Source: Pseudovirgaria hyperparasitica (lineage: Eukaryota > Ascomycota > Dothideomycetes > Acrospermales > Acrospermaceae). Taken from it: DNA of 64,000 nucleotides. The notes beneath the pieces were generated by a model. That model saw only the letters and a list, made by a program, of their open reading frames with translations, ran no database searches and was not told the origin of the DNA. Where the stretch lies: assembly GCF_010093815.1 (NCBI RefSeq), contig NW_022985560.1, positions 183,501 to 247,500 on the forward strand, in the 5' to 3' direction. Positions within the stretch are counted from its first letter, which is position 1; the number at the start of each line of letters is the position of its first letter. A program made the position numbers and the translations under genes. This document shows positions 11,800 through 27,109 of the stretch, in pieces.

Positions 11800-12333
11800 C
11801 TCCAAAGGGCGAGACGCGTAGACTCGAATAAAAGAGTGTTAAGACAATCAAGCCGCCACAAGATTTAGAAAGTATGCTATGCTAATGCAGAGCGATACTC
11901 CGTAGTATCTGTTCGCGTCGCGCTTAAGACCAAGGTGACGGACAGTAACAGAGTCGTGGTTTGTTTGTGTATTGTGGCAGCAGGCGGTTTTGAGTATCAG
12001 CTAGCGCGCATGCTTTGGCCACGCGTCCGAGTGAGAGAAAGAGGGTAATCGCGGTCAAGGAGTCGCAGTCGAGATTGGCTTAAAAAGCAAAGAGCTGTTG
12101 TGAGGTCGAATGTTGCGAGTTAATTGGACGATGGAAGTCGCATTGCTATATTGAATCTGTGTGTTTACTTCGAGAAGCTGTCGCTGATGCCGCTAGCACT
12201 GGACGCTGTTCCAGAAAGAGTTTAGACCATCTGCTGCTCCAGGTCTGACTGCCACTTCGCCCTCGCCGCCGCTGTTCTTACAGCGAAGCGAAAGACACAC
12301 TTACTATATTCCAGAGATATCTTGATTTATACA

Positions 12334-12354
12334 ATGTTGTCTCACGCCGTGTGA
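12334..12354 (+). CDS. GCN2 leader uORF, 6 codons
   Basis: ATG followed by five sense codons and TGA (MLSHAV), ending 89 bases before the GCN2 start. Proximity and the lack of intervening ATGs other than the next uORF make it a plausible translational control element. Translation itself is not shown by the sequence. Confidence 0.4.
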   Translation: MLSHAV

Positions 12355-12392
12355 AGGGTTGCAGCTCCGGCTGCACGTCTCTCAATCGACCC

Positions 12393-12416
12393 ATGCCTCC
12401 TTTGGTCGACATCTGA
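12393..12416 (+). CDS. GCN2 leader uORF, 7 codons
   Basis: ATG with CC at its 5' side, seven sense codons and TGA (MPPLVDI), ending 27 bases before the GCN2 start codon. It is the uORF most likely to be in the mRNA. The short gap would leave little room for re-initiation, so it could be inhibitory. This is inference only. Confidence 0.45.
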   Translation: MPPLVDI

Positions 12417-12422
12417 GTCTAG

Positions 12423-17418
<4,996 letters not shown>

Positions 17419-17594
17419 AGTAGGTTGATACATGGATTCCTTGAATACAGCATACCTGATTGCAGCGTTAATGAGGGAGTAGAAACATTGATGAACATCA
17501 TGAACTGCATATCTCTTACTATAGAACCATTAGCGAGCATAGAAAATGTCAAAAATAGGATGGGTCTGTTCAAAGACTCTATCCGTCCTACTAC

Positions 17595-18623
17595 TCAAGC
17601 TTTCGAGACATGGACAATTATGTTACCCCTTGCCCTCCCAGTCTTCTGCTTCTCATATGCATTTGGCGCCTCTTCGAACTCATACGTCGAATCAATCACA
17701 GTCTTGATCTTGCCCTCTTTCAACCACGAGGCCAATTGCTTCAAATCACCCTCCTTGCTAGCCATCATCATAAACACATGCTTCGCCTTACCCCCGCCCA
17801 ACATCGCCGGTCTTAACTTCGCACTCAAGGTCGCACCCAAATCACCAAGACTAGGCATACCCGCAACCTTGACAAACGTGCCCTGCGGCTTCAAAAACGC
17901 ATTGCTCGCGGGATACAGCTCCGCCGGTGATCCCACATTGTCAACCACTAAATCAAACATCGGTCCTTTATCACCCAGACTCGCAATTACATCGCCCGCC
18001 TTATAATCCACGACCTCGTCCGCGCCGAGCTCCTTGCACAGCGAAATGTTCGCACTACTACACGTCACCGTGACGTGCGCGCCCAGCAGCTTCGCAATCT
18101 GGATCCCATACGTGCCCACCGCCCCACTACCCCCGTTCAACAACACCCGCGCCCCGCTTTGAGGCTTGACATACGGCACGATACTCTGCAGCGCTGAGAC
18201 GCCCGCCGTCGGCAGCGCAGCCGCGTCATCATGACTGACACCCTCGGGGATCAGGGCCACAGCGTCGAGTTTCGGCGCCACGAACTCGCCAAGCGCGCCG
18301 TGTTTCGCGAGCGGGCCTGCGAGCCCGAAGATGGAATCTCCGGGCTTGATGGACAACGACGAGGAGGAGGAGGGTACCGACACGACGGTGCCGGAAAAGT
18401 CTTGGCCGGGGGTAGTCGGGGTCGAGAGCATATATTTGAAAGGTGCACCTGCTTCGGCGATTTTGTAGTCGACTGGATTGGTGGACATGGATGTGACGCG
18501 AACAAGGAGGCCTGAGGATGGAGGTAGGGGCGCCGTGGTGTTGAGGATTAGGGATTTGGGGAGGGCATTTTGCGAGGGAACGTATTGCCACGCTCGCATC
18601 TGGGTTGGGAGTTTCTCGGTCAT
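17595..18623 (-). CDS. MDR-superfamily NAD(P)H oxidoreductase (zeta-crystallin / quinone reductase type)
   Basis: A single exon of 342 residues, converging on GCN2 with 176 bases between the stops. Medium-chain reductases of this branch reduce quinones or enals with NADPH. Seen: the GroES-like half with STNPVDYKIAEAG and TPGQDFSGTVV at about 50-80, then a Rossmann half with LNGGSGAVGTYGIQIAKLLG near residue 165-185, and GADEVVDYKAGDV, where the ribose-phosphate is bound. The catalytic and structural zinc Cys/His sets of alcohol dehydrogenases are missing, so this is the zinc-free type. It resembles the fungal RTN4IP1-like enzymes. Substrate unknown. GC content is locally high in the middle of the gene. 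Confidence 0.88.
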   Translation of the reverse strand: MTEKLPTQMRAWQYVPSQNALPKSLILNTTAPLPPSSGLLVRVTSMSTNPVDYKIAEAGAPFKYMLSTPTTPGQDFSGTVVSVPSSSSSLSIKPGDSIFGLAGPLAKHGALGEFVAPKLDAVALIPEGVSHDDAAALPTAGVSALQSIVPYVKPQSGARVLLNGGSGAVGTYGIQIAKLLGAHVTVTCSSANISLCKELGADEVVDYKAGDVIASLGDKGPMFDLVVDNVGSPAELYPASNAFLKPQGTFVKVAGMPSLGDLGATLSAKLRPAMLGGGKAKHVFMMMASKEGDLKQLASWLKEGKIKTVIDSTYEFEEAPNAYEKQKTGRARGNIIVHVSKA

Positions 18624-19459
18624 TGTGCTCGAGTATTGGTTGGATATTTGGTCGTGAAAGAATAAGTGGTCAATAACAGGTCGAAAAGATAGGTCAAGGC
18701 CTTATGTTAGTTACACTTGGATAGCAGCGGGTGGCAAGTCAATTGACGTAATATTATGTAGATGCTGCGGGTCGCTCCGACATGGATGGTGACGTTAGCG
18801 TTGGCCAGCTTTGCAGGACTTACTAGGATCTATCGGAAGGACACGGACATGGTATGGTTCGGATTTGCATATAACGACCCTGAAACGCTTACATTTGGTG
18901 TTGATTCTAAGAAGGAAGAGAATTCCGATGTCTGGTCGGAAGCCTTCTCAGACGTTAACGCAACATATTACTTGCCAGTGGCTTTGACTTCGCATGTCCG
19001 CATAGAACGACCTGCTGGATCTGATACCCTCGAGACAATATTACAATTTGTCACCCTTGTAGGGTCAGACCAAGAGCGGCCTAAACAAAGCGGACTGTTT
19101 CGGGTGGACGAGGCTCTATCCCAGAGTTCTCAACAATAATTAGCAAACCTGGTATCAACTTCAGAACATCATTTATCAATGTTGCTATATATCAGAACTC
19201 ATATGTTGAAACATGTTTTCTATGTACGTCATAGCGATAGTCTAATCTTCGATTGGGACACGCGAACAGATCGTAATCTGAACATCCTCATGTAAAAAAC
19301 AAACCCAGTATAGAACACCTCTATCCAGCCGTACATGTTCCATGATAGGGCAGATTCCAGCTGCATGGGCACCCTCCTGCCTCGCGATTGGGACGCATTG
19401 GTCCTCATCGCTTGTCTGGCGTCTTCCTCCACTTTTCAGTCATCTGCTGTGAATAATGC
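18624..19459. other. Intergenic region upstream of the oxidoreductase, with one doubtful small ORF
   Basis: Holds the oxidoreductase promoter and the 3' flank of ARB1. The only open frame of note is at 18762-19139 on the plus strand, listed separately. No repeat or RNA motif is seen. Confidence 0.5.
18762..19139 (+). CDS. Doubtful small ORF, 125 residues
   Basis: An uninterrupted frame that opens with a hydrophobic stretch (about residues 8-22), which could act as a signal anchor, followed by an acidic soluble part with no cysteines. I recognise no family. It lies 138 bases from the divergent oxidoreductase start, so it could share that promoter. A frame of this length is also expected by chance at this base composition. 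Confidence 0.2.
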   Translation: MLRVAPTWMVTLALASFAGLTRIYRKDTDMVWFGFAYNDPETLTFGVDSKKEENSDVWSEAFSDVNATYYLPVALTSHVRIERPAGSDTLETILQFVTLVGSDQERPKQSGLFRVDEALSQSSQQ

Positions 19460-21406
19460 CTAGACGGAGCCAGTCGATGTCATCTTTTTGCGGAGGTGGT
19501 TCTTGTACTCGGTGATGGTGCCATCCCATCGGCGTACTGTCTTGTGCTCGCAAACCATGATGTCTTTCGCAATTTTGTCGAGTAACCTGCACTTTGTGAG
19601 TACTCAAATGCACAGGGACACGCAGGGTTAAAAGCTTACCTGAAGTCGTGGGAGACAACAACGACACCACCGTTGAAAGCGTTAATGGCGTCAGCCAAAC
19701 TGTCAATAGTAGGAATATCAAGACCATTGGTAGGCTCGTCAAGTAGAAGCATGTTTGGCGATTCGATAGCCAAAAGAGCGAACACGATTCTACTCTTCTG
19801 TCCCTCTGACAAAGTGCCCATTAGAGCAGTCTGAGACTCACCACTAAGACCGTATTTGCCAAGTTGCTGTCTCCAGTATTGGTAGTCTTGGCTAACGGCG
19901 GGGTACTTGTCGCGGACAAAGTCGAGAGCAGACTTGGTAAGATCGAGTTGCTCTGCTGAATGCTGACTGTAGAGACCAAGCTTCAGGTGCGAGTGGCGTG
20001 AGACACTTCCTCCAGATGGCGAAAGAGCTCCAGTAAAGATACGAAGAAGGGTGGATTTACCAACACCATTGGGTCCAACAAGACAAGTACGCGAGTCCAT
20101 GTCGACACCAAAATCAAGATTTTCGTAGAGGTTGTCTTCTTTCTTGCCCGAGTACGCGAATGTCACGTCGTCCAAGGAGAGTACAGGAGGTGGTAGCTTC
20201 TCAACATCGGCGAAACGGAAAGAGAAGACACGGTCCTGAACGACCTCCTCGATGAAGCCATCTGCCTCCATTTTATCGAGAATCTTTTGCCGAGATTTGG
20301 CCTGCTTGACCAAATTGGCGTATGTTCCAGCGGATGCAATGAACTTCTTGATGTGCTTGATTTCTTCTTGTTGCTTTTCATAGGCCTTGGTCTGGTTTGT
20401 CTCCTGTTCGGACCTGGTCTTGATGTACGAGTCGTAATTACCACCGTAGTACGTGAGTTTCTTCATTCTCATGTCGATCATGTTGGTGCATACTCCGTTC
20501 AGGAAGTCCATACTGTGAGAGACGAGGATGAGGGTACGGTCCCATTTCTTCAGATATTCTTCCAACCACACACAGGCTTCCAGGTCCAAATGGGCGGTAG
20601 GGTCGTCGAGTAGGAGGAGAGAGGGGCGAACGAAAAGGGCTTTGCCAAGAGCAACACGCATTCTCCAGCCACCAGACATATCTTTCGTCTTCTTCAAAAT
20701 CGTCTTCTTGTTGAATCCGAGACCAGTCAAGATGAGGGAAGCACGAGTGTGGAAGGTAGATGGGTCCATAGATTCCATGCGCTATCATTCAGTCAGTCGG
20801 TATAGCCATTGAAATAGTAGTGTTGTGTCTTACCTCATAAAGATCCATAAGAACAGGGCTCTCAGGCCCATCGTTTTCTAAGATGGTCTCGGCTTGCTTC
20901 TCCATCCTCGCCAACTCGTTCTCAGCCTCCTTGACAACCCACTCCAAAGCACCCAATTCTGATGGTGGGGCACCCTCATTAAGGAGGTAGATATCAACAT
21001 GCTCCGGAAATGGATATTCACGCTTGTCGATGGCTTTCAGGAGAGTAGACTTGCCGCAGCCATTCTCACCGAGGAGTCCGTATCTTCGACCGAAAGTGAC
21101 CTCTAAGGTGCAGTCTGTGAGTAGATTTTTTCCGTGGAACACAAGACTGGCGGATGTGATTTTGACGTCGCGACTGGCCGCGAGCGACGAAAGCACACCA
21201 GTCGTGACACGGTCAGAGATACCGTGCTCATCGATTTGCGAAGTGAGCTTGGCGATCTCATCCTCCTCCTCGCCGTTGACAGACGAAGCCTTGGAGGCAT
21301 TCTTGGAACCAGCCTTGGAAGAGACCTTGGAGGCGGCGGTCTTCTTGGGCTCCTTGCCGGCAGCGAGACGTTTAGCCTCGCGGGCGGCTTTAGAAGCAGA
21401 TACCAT
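19460..21406 (-). CDS. ARB1: ABC-F ATPase ARB1 (ribosome biogenesis, ABCF2 ortholog)
   Basis: Three exons, 20834-21406, 19640-20781 and 19460-19586, with introns of 52 and 53 bases, give 613 residues (yeast Arb1 is 610). Arb1 is an essential cytosolic/nuclear twin-ATPase that shuttles with pre-60S and pre-40S particles. Seen: an Ala/Lys-rich N-terminal tail; the first ATPase with Walker [10 protein letters not shown], signature MSGGWRMR and Walker B ending [12 protein letters not shown]; the ABC-F linker ([38 protein letters not shown]); and the second ATPase with [17 protein letters not shown] and [12 protein letters not shown]. The short last exon carries [10 protein letters not shown] and the C-terminal strand. 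In site 1 the usual catalytic Glu is Asp, as I recall for yeast Arb1. The start context is good and no upstream ATG competes. Confidence 0.95.
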
Positions 21407-22165
21407 GTTTCTCTTCCTTATGTGTCTGTATGCAGAATGTGTAGACTGTAAAAGTCGGGCTGATTTTCTTTCAGGCTCTATATCGAGGTGGGGCCTAGGG
21501 CGCTAATCGATAGGCGGGACAGTGTCAGTTGGCAACTATCTAGGTATGCGATGCCTTATGAAGCAAAGAGGGAGGACTCGTGAAGTATCAAAGGCGTATG
21601 CTTGCCTATTACTTCACGCGGTTTGAGGGAACAAGAAGTGAGGAAGTAAGAGGATGAGATTCAGCGTTAGTTGGTGAGCAGCCCGAGATTGAAAATTAGA
21701 ATTCCCACAGAGCAGCCTGGTGGCGGGCGCCGCTAGATAGGGTTTAGCCTACATCCCGCTAATTTCCACCCCGCCATTACGTAGTCAGAAGCTCGTTGAT
21801 CCAACCCAAGAACTGACAGGAAGATGTTCAGGTGTAGATTAATCTACCAAGACATCGCAGTATCACAATGTCATGTTCATTCTCTTTCGACTGGTTTGAA
21901 CCATTTCTCTTTGCTTACGCTGGCCAAAAGGACGGTTGGCCGCATTGCCGCAAGCGGTGACATAATTTTCATGGCGGTTCATACGAACCATGGTCTTCCT
22001 AACCCAGCTAACACAATTCGTTGACCAGAACGAACTGATGTGCAATCGTGAATAGAAAATGCACGAGCACCAACCCATCGCGTAGCCAGGGCAACTGCAC
22101 GTTTGCTATCAATTCGTCAAAGAACCCATCCTTGCTAAGCGTGTTGTTCCCATAACAGTTCGGGA
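21407..22165. other. ARB1 promoter and 3' flank of the HPP gene
   Basis: About 760 bases upstream of ARB1. Only short open frames (for example 21863-22078 minus) with no family likeness. No repeat or RNA is recognised. Confidence 0.5.
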
Positions 22166-23168
22166 TCATCGCGCGCCATCATGTACCATAGTATTTTCAG
22201 AATTCGCACTGATCGAATCTTGACTTGTAATTTGACGATCGAGGGTCGTGTCGAGCGAGGTAGACCGCATTGAAAGACTCGAACGAGCGATAACAGGCGG
22301 TAGTAGTACTGGTGGACTGTTTCCGATATAATGCTGACCACTCAAGCCTGTCTCAGACACTTTCACATCGACAAGAATACCATGATCAGTAGCATGAGTG
22401 ATCTTCTGCTCCTCTAATGCTTCCAGGTCAGGCTGGTGCGACTGCTCTTGATTCCACAGCCTCCCACCGACATCTCGCGGTGTCCACCAAAAGACCGGAA
22501 ACGTTCGCTGGATATTATTAACAAGGAGAGCAATCCCAAGCATGACAGAAGTCCCGATCAAAACATATGGAAGGAGGGTCCACCCCATTGCCTCGACATC
22601 CGGATCAATCGCAGCCAGAAGCGCTGTCGCTCCGCCAGGTGGATGAGCAGTGTTGGTAAACGTCATAACGCTAGAGGCCAGGCCTACGGCAACAGCGCCA
22701 GCGAGCCACTTAATTTCCTCAAAGTTGTCCGAGTACTTGAAGAGCTTGGTGATACAAATGCCGCTCAGGGCTGACAGAAAGTGGCCGAGTATGCAGTTTC
22801 GAGGTTGACCGAGGGGTGACCCGATGACGCCATATTCGAGGACAGCAGATGCGCCCTATATTCATCAGCTTCAGTTATAAGATTGCATCCCATATACTTA
22901 CGAAACTTGCGATGATGATAGGTGGATTGGCATGCTTGAGCGCTCCGCTGTATTTGAAAATAGCGCACACAGCAGCAATACCACAGAATGCTCCAAAGAA
23001 TGACCACCACCAAATGAGCACGTTTCCGACATCTTTTCGTGGGGTTTTCCTGTAGCCGAGAAACCAGGCTATGCATCGCGGTAGACGGTACACTTGTGAT
23101 CGGGGCAGATACGGATTGACGTAGTCGTCAACATCGAAACTCAGGTTACGTATAGTCGAGTATTTCAT
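22166..23168 (-). CDS. HPP-family integral membrane protein
   Basis: Two exons, 22902-23168 and 22166-22855, joined in phase 0 over a 46-base intron (GTAAGT...ATATAG), give 318 residues. Family markers are YVNPYLPRSQ and FLGYR at the N-terminus, and the name-giving TAHPPGGATALLAA block at about residue 150. Four or so membrane helices follow one another between about 50 and 205 (WWWSFFGAFCGIAAVCAIF and WTLLPYVLIGTSVMLGIALL among them). A polar Ser-rich C-terminal tail comes last. HPP proteins in plants and cyanobacteria have been linked to nitrite transport across plastid membranes; the role in fungi is open. The first ATG in this frame fits the family start; another ATG farther upstream is in a different frame. 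Confidence 0.88.
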
Positions 23169-24759
23169 GGCGGTAGATATCAGGATTTAGATTACCGCCT
23201 TCATACGGAGGTGGAGCAGCGATATCAAGCAATGACATTGTCTCGGATGACATCAAGGACGAACGGAAGGACAGCATGATTGCTGCAAGTAGCCGCGACT
23301 TGCAAAGAAAGAAGCGGATCAATACGGTCACGACGGCCCTCGTAGTCTGGTCTTATGGACTGGTTTGTAACAGACTTGCGCGCTTTCGGATTAATGTACG
23401 TAATATGTTCGAAGACACATCGGTTTTCCTCGGAGAAAACTTCCCGGTTCCTTTTACCTACCTCGGGTCACCGTAGAGGGCATACAAGACAAAGATTACT
23501 TTGCTCATAAATTTCTGCATTCAATAAGACATAGACTCCAACACCACATACCCGGAATCACCGGAAATCAGAAATGCAATTTTACTTTGGGCTCATGAAA
23601 CTCTACGAACGCCCTAAGACCCCCTAGAGCCCACAGCTGGAGCCCTGAAATACCCGATTTCAACGCTGCAGAACCACCAGCGCTCGCTCTCTCTCCTCCA
23701 GAACATTCTCCCATTTGAGTCCCTATATCTGTTCGAGTATCATGAGTTCACGCAAAAAGCCAAATAGTAACAGCAATTTCTTATGTCAAATCGAGTGTTC
23801 TTACGCGATTTCGTGTTTGGTATCGCGCATAAATCGATTCAGAGTTACATTTGGGTATCCCACATGAGTTATGCGCTATTCTAGCTGGTCAAGGTGTATA
23901 TTAAACATAAGGAGACGGTCAATGATAGAAGCGTAGTTTCGTGAGATGTCACCAATAAACCTAAGGCTCCTCACCAGACTCGGTGTCGTGCGTTCTGTTG
24001 GCTGTGAAAGATATAGGTGTAGCAGTCTAAATGAACCGCATTGATTGATTCCCTTGGCCTTTAGATCACACCTCAGTTCAGATGTTGTGTCGAAATATCG
24101 ATTCTTGGACTTCCAGCGTCAAGATGAATGGCATGATGGTTTGGACGAGCCAAGCATCGGTTTGGAGTGCTTTGACTGGATACATATTCTATCAGATCGT
24201 CTCAGGGTGCCAGACAGACAACAGCAGGGGCAGTTCATCAACCTAGGTCTATACTATCGGGATGCATCTCCGCTGATCGACTGTGATATAAATCACCCAC
24301 ACATCTTTTCATTCCTGGTTGCCTCTCTCGAGCTTTGAGAGTGCCGAAAGTTCTTGGATCAAGGTAGCAAGTGCGGTGATTTGCATCTGAGGGCGGGTGC
24401 CCGGGGACACTGGATTGTGGATAGAAGCGTGCAGCTCAGTCTTGATAATGGCCCAATGACTACATGGTCTCATCAAGGAATTTATAAAGATTGTACATTG
24501 GGTGCGCTCAACTCTAGATTGGGTGAGCTCGCTGTTGTTGCCCGTGCGTCGATAGCAGACTTGGACGATCTACTGATGCACCACGACATAAACCAAACGC
24601 TTATCGATGTTAACCCATGGTCCAGTTCTCACAATGGCCCTGTTGTTTACTCTCTACACTATAGTGTAATCCTTAGGGCATGATTTTGAAGTCTGATGTG
24701 TCAAGGGTAGTAGCAGCCGGAAACTTTGTATATTCTCTATCGTATGGTATGACGTGACT
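23169..24759. other. Intergenic region with two same-frame ORFs broken by one stop
   Basis: About 1.6 kb upstream of the HPP gene. The only notable content is a plus-strand frame open from 24045 to 24683 apart from one TGA at 24336-24338. It resembles nothing I know. The rest is ordinary noncoding sequence. Confidence 0.45.
24045..24683 (+). pseudogene. Possible decayed ORF, unknown product
   Basis: Two successive open stretches of 97 and 109 codons lie in the same frame, separated by TGA at 24336-24338 and a few codons. The first begins with ATG and reads as a normal soluble composition with paired acidic and aromatic residues. The second contains HDINQTLIDVNPW. No intron with proper borders that removes the stop is obvious. 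This may be a degenerate gene, a gene with an unrecognised structure, or chance. I do not recognise the product. Confidence 0.2.
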
Positions 24760-26259
24760 TCAGCGAATGCAAGAAAGACACTTCTTCTCAATCCATCTTG
24801 CAAAACGTACACTTGGTGCATCGATCAGTCTTTCGACCTGTGCAGCAGCAAAGAAGACGGGTAGTAGGAGGACAGGGTACCAGACAAACGCGCAAAGAAG
24901 CCAATAACCAAGAGATTCTTCGTGTGGTGCCAGGCTTGGTGGGTCCAGTCCAAAGAGCTGGAACAGGAATGCCTGAAACCGGAGAGCGAAGAGATAAATG
25001 ACAGCCTCATGTATGAGATAGAGAGAGAATGACACTTTGCCAAGATATTGACACAGTCGTGTTTCGAATACAGCTTTGAGTCGAGGCAGTTGAGATATTG
25101 ATCCTAGAATACCGACGCCAGATAGGGACCACCAGAAACGCGCGTGATCTTCCATGTACAGGCCAGTGGGAGTGTGTCGTCGCATGAATTCGAATCCCAC
25201 CATTGGTCTTGTATCAACCCATGGATATGCTTCCTTGTCGAGGGTTGGAAAGCCTCCAATATAAAAGGATAACAAGAAGATTGTAACCCATAAGGCTCTA
25301 GCTTTGTTTGTGATGGTCTTTCGGACTGCCAATGCGTCGAAGTTCTTCTCTTGAGCGAGGTTGATATCGGCAAGGAGCATTCCTGAGGCGAAGCAGAAGT
25401 AATGCCAGGCTCCGGAGCACATGCAAATGACAACTAGAAACGCGGTGAAGATCATGCGAGTGATATGACTTGGTACGTGTATGAAAGACAGCAACCAGAT
25501 GTAGCATAGGAAAGAGCCGTAAAATTCAAGAGGTATGGTCCATATGACAGCCTCATACCTGGGATGCGTCACAAACCCATGCATCGAGCGATAAAAATTG
25601 TGGACCGGGTTCATGAGGTGATCGAGGTCGAGCAACCAGTCTTTGACTTGTCCCCAGAACGTAGGTTCAGGCTTGAAGCTGAAGTTAAGAGGCGGCGCAA
25701 ATCCAACACGCGTTCCCAGCATCTCGAAGAAAGTCAGCAGTATGACGGGGCCATACAATCTAAACCCGCGTCGGAACATCGAAGACGCCACTGCTGGATA
25801 GACCCGAGGGGCTGCTCCTGCACGTAGCCATAGAAGACTTTTGTGCGTCAGAACATAGCCGGAAACCACGAAGAAGAGTGAAACTGCAGGACCCCCAGAG
25901 ACGAAGATAGTCCTGACGAAAGGAAAGCCGAGGAGATTGGTAACGGAAGGGTCAGCATGCCAGGCAGGGACGAGTCGTATCCAGCATCCCATGGAGTGGA
26001 AGATGAACACCCCAAGAGCAGCAACTCCGCGAACACCATCTAACCATGAAGTCGAGCGTAGCCGTATTGAATCTGAAGATGGATAGCCTATCAGTCTTCC
26101 TAACAACGTTGTGCACGTCTTCTTCACGGATGATGACCGACGTCGTGGCTCCGAGACAGCACTGTCAGGCCTATGCAAGGCTTCAACGTCGAGTTCTGCT
26201 TCATCCCTCAGTTCTGAGAGTTTCTCTAGCTCTCGGGAGGATGGTAATGTGAGTCCCAT
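24760..26259 (-). CDS. Acyltransferase-3 family membrane protein (copy 1)
   Basis: A single exon of 499 residues. Acyltransferase-3 proteins move acyl groups, often acetyl, onto sugars or other small substrates on the far side of a membrane. Seen: a polar N-terminal tail of about 68 residues, the family opening SWLDGVRGVAALGVFIFHS (about 69-87) with the likely catalytic His, SLFFVVSGYVLTHKS, RLYGPVILL, and WTIPLEFYGSFLCYI. Further helices include FYIGGFP and LGKVSFSLYLIHEAVIY, and the protein ends in a basic tail. About ten hydrophobic helices are present. The next gene upstream, on the same strand, is a paralog. Substrate is unknown; in fungi such genes occur alone and in secondary metabolite clusters, and no partner biosynthetic gene is seen here. 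Confidence 0.88.
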   Translation of the reverse strand: MGLTLPSSRELEKLSELRDEAELDVEALHRPDSAVSEPRRRSSSVKKTCTTLLGRLIGYPSSDSIRLRSTSWLDGVRGVAALGVFIFHSMGCWIRLVPAWHADPSVTNLLGFPFVRTIFVSGGPAVSLFFVVSGYVLTHKSLLWLRAGAAPRVYPAVASSMFRRGFRLYGPVILLTFFEMLGTRVGFAPPLNFSFKPEPTFWGQVKDWLLDLDHLMNPVHNFYRSMHGFVTHPRYEAVIWTIPLEFYGSFLCYIWLLSFIHVPSHITRMIFTAFLVVICMCSGAWHYFCFASGMLLADINLAQEKNFDALAVRKTITNKARALWVTIFLLSFYIGGFPTLDKEAYPWVDTRPMVGFEFMRRHTPTGLYMEDHARFWWSLSGVGILGSISQLPRLKAVFETRLCQYLGKVSFSLYLIHEAVIYLFALRFQAFLFQLFGLDPPSLAPHEESLGYWLLCAFVWYPVLLLPVFFAAAQVERLIDAPSVRFARWIEKKCLSCIR

Positions 26260-27109
26260 GATGAAGAAGTGATGATAGTGGAAAAGAACCAGGCGAATCT
26301 TCAGCTGCCGTGGCTAAGCTGGGTGCCTCGCCTCAGACCAGTGTGGTATCGAGCGAGTATAGCATATGAATATGTAATTACGAGATGACGGAGCAGGCGG
26401 AGGCTGATATAGATCAGCAAATAATGGAAAACATGCAGAAGATGCGTCGTTGACAATCAACGAAAGTCAAGAGATTGTCGCTGTTCATGCTGTGGAGGCC
26501 GCGGCCCAGATGACAGCCACAAGTAGGCTCGCGGGGCTCTGTGCACTGATTCTGGTTTAGCGTGCACTTTCGAAGACGCCTTTTGCATACATTAGGAAGG
26601 TGCCATGTCGATCTCTTCCCCTGACGGCTGTACGTAAGTCAGCGAGCTGTCCCTGCTTGAACAATAATTATATGATTATATGAGTGTATATGTATGCTAT
26701 AATTTATGGTCCGTGGCAATGAGTAGCCACTCCTTGCGACACCTATCCTGCTCCCGAATGATCTCTCGGCTAGAGTAGGAGCTTCTCAGCCACGAACGGA
26801 TACATGATAACCACAGAATAGCTTTTGGGTCACAAGTTAATATTGCTCATGGGACCTTGTTTGGGTATCGGTTAATATGGCCTCATCGAATCCAATGTGT
26901 GAAGAACATTTTATGCCGTCACGCATGGAGTCCAGCCTTCTTCGGATCACCCCGTTTCGTCGTGTAACAGAGCATGCTTATGCATATACTGTGCGATTCT
27001 GGCGAATGACTGTAGGATACATCTCTAAATACCAGATATCTTGTTTTTGAGTGGCTAGTTCTCATAAGTGTGTGTGTTCATACGATGCAAGATACATTAC
27101 TCCTAAATT
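26260..27109. other. Intergenic region between the two acyltransferase genes
   Basis: 850 bases, A/T-rich near 26640-26720. It contains the promoter of copy 1 and the 3' flank of copy 2. Nothing else is seen. Confidence 0.55.
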
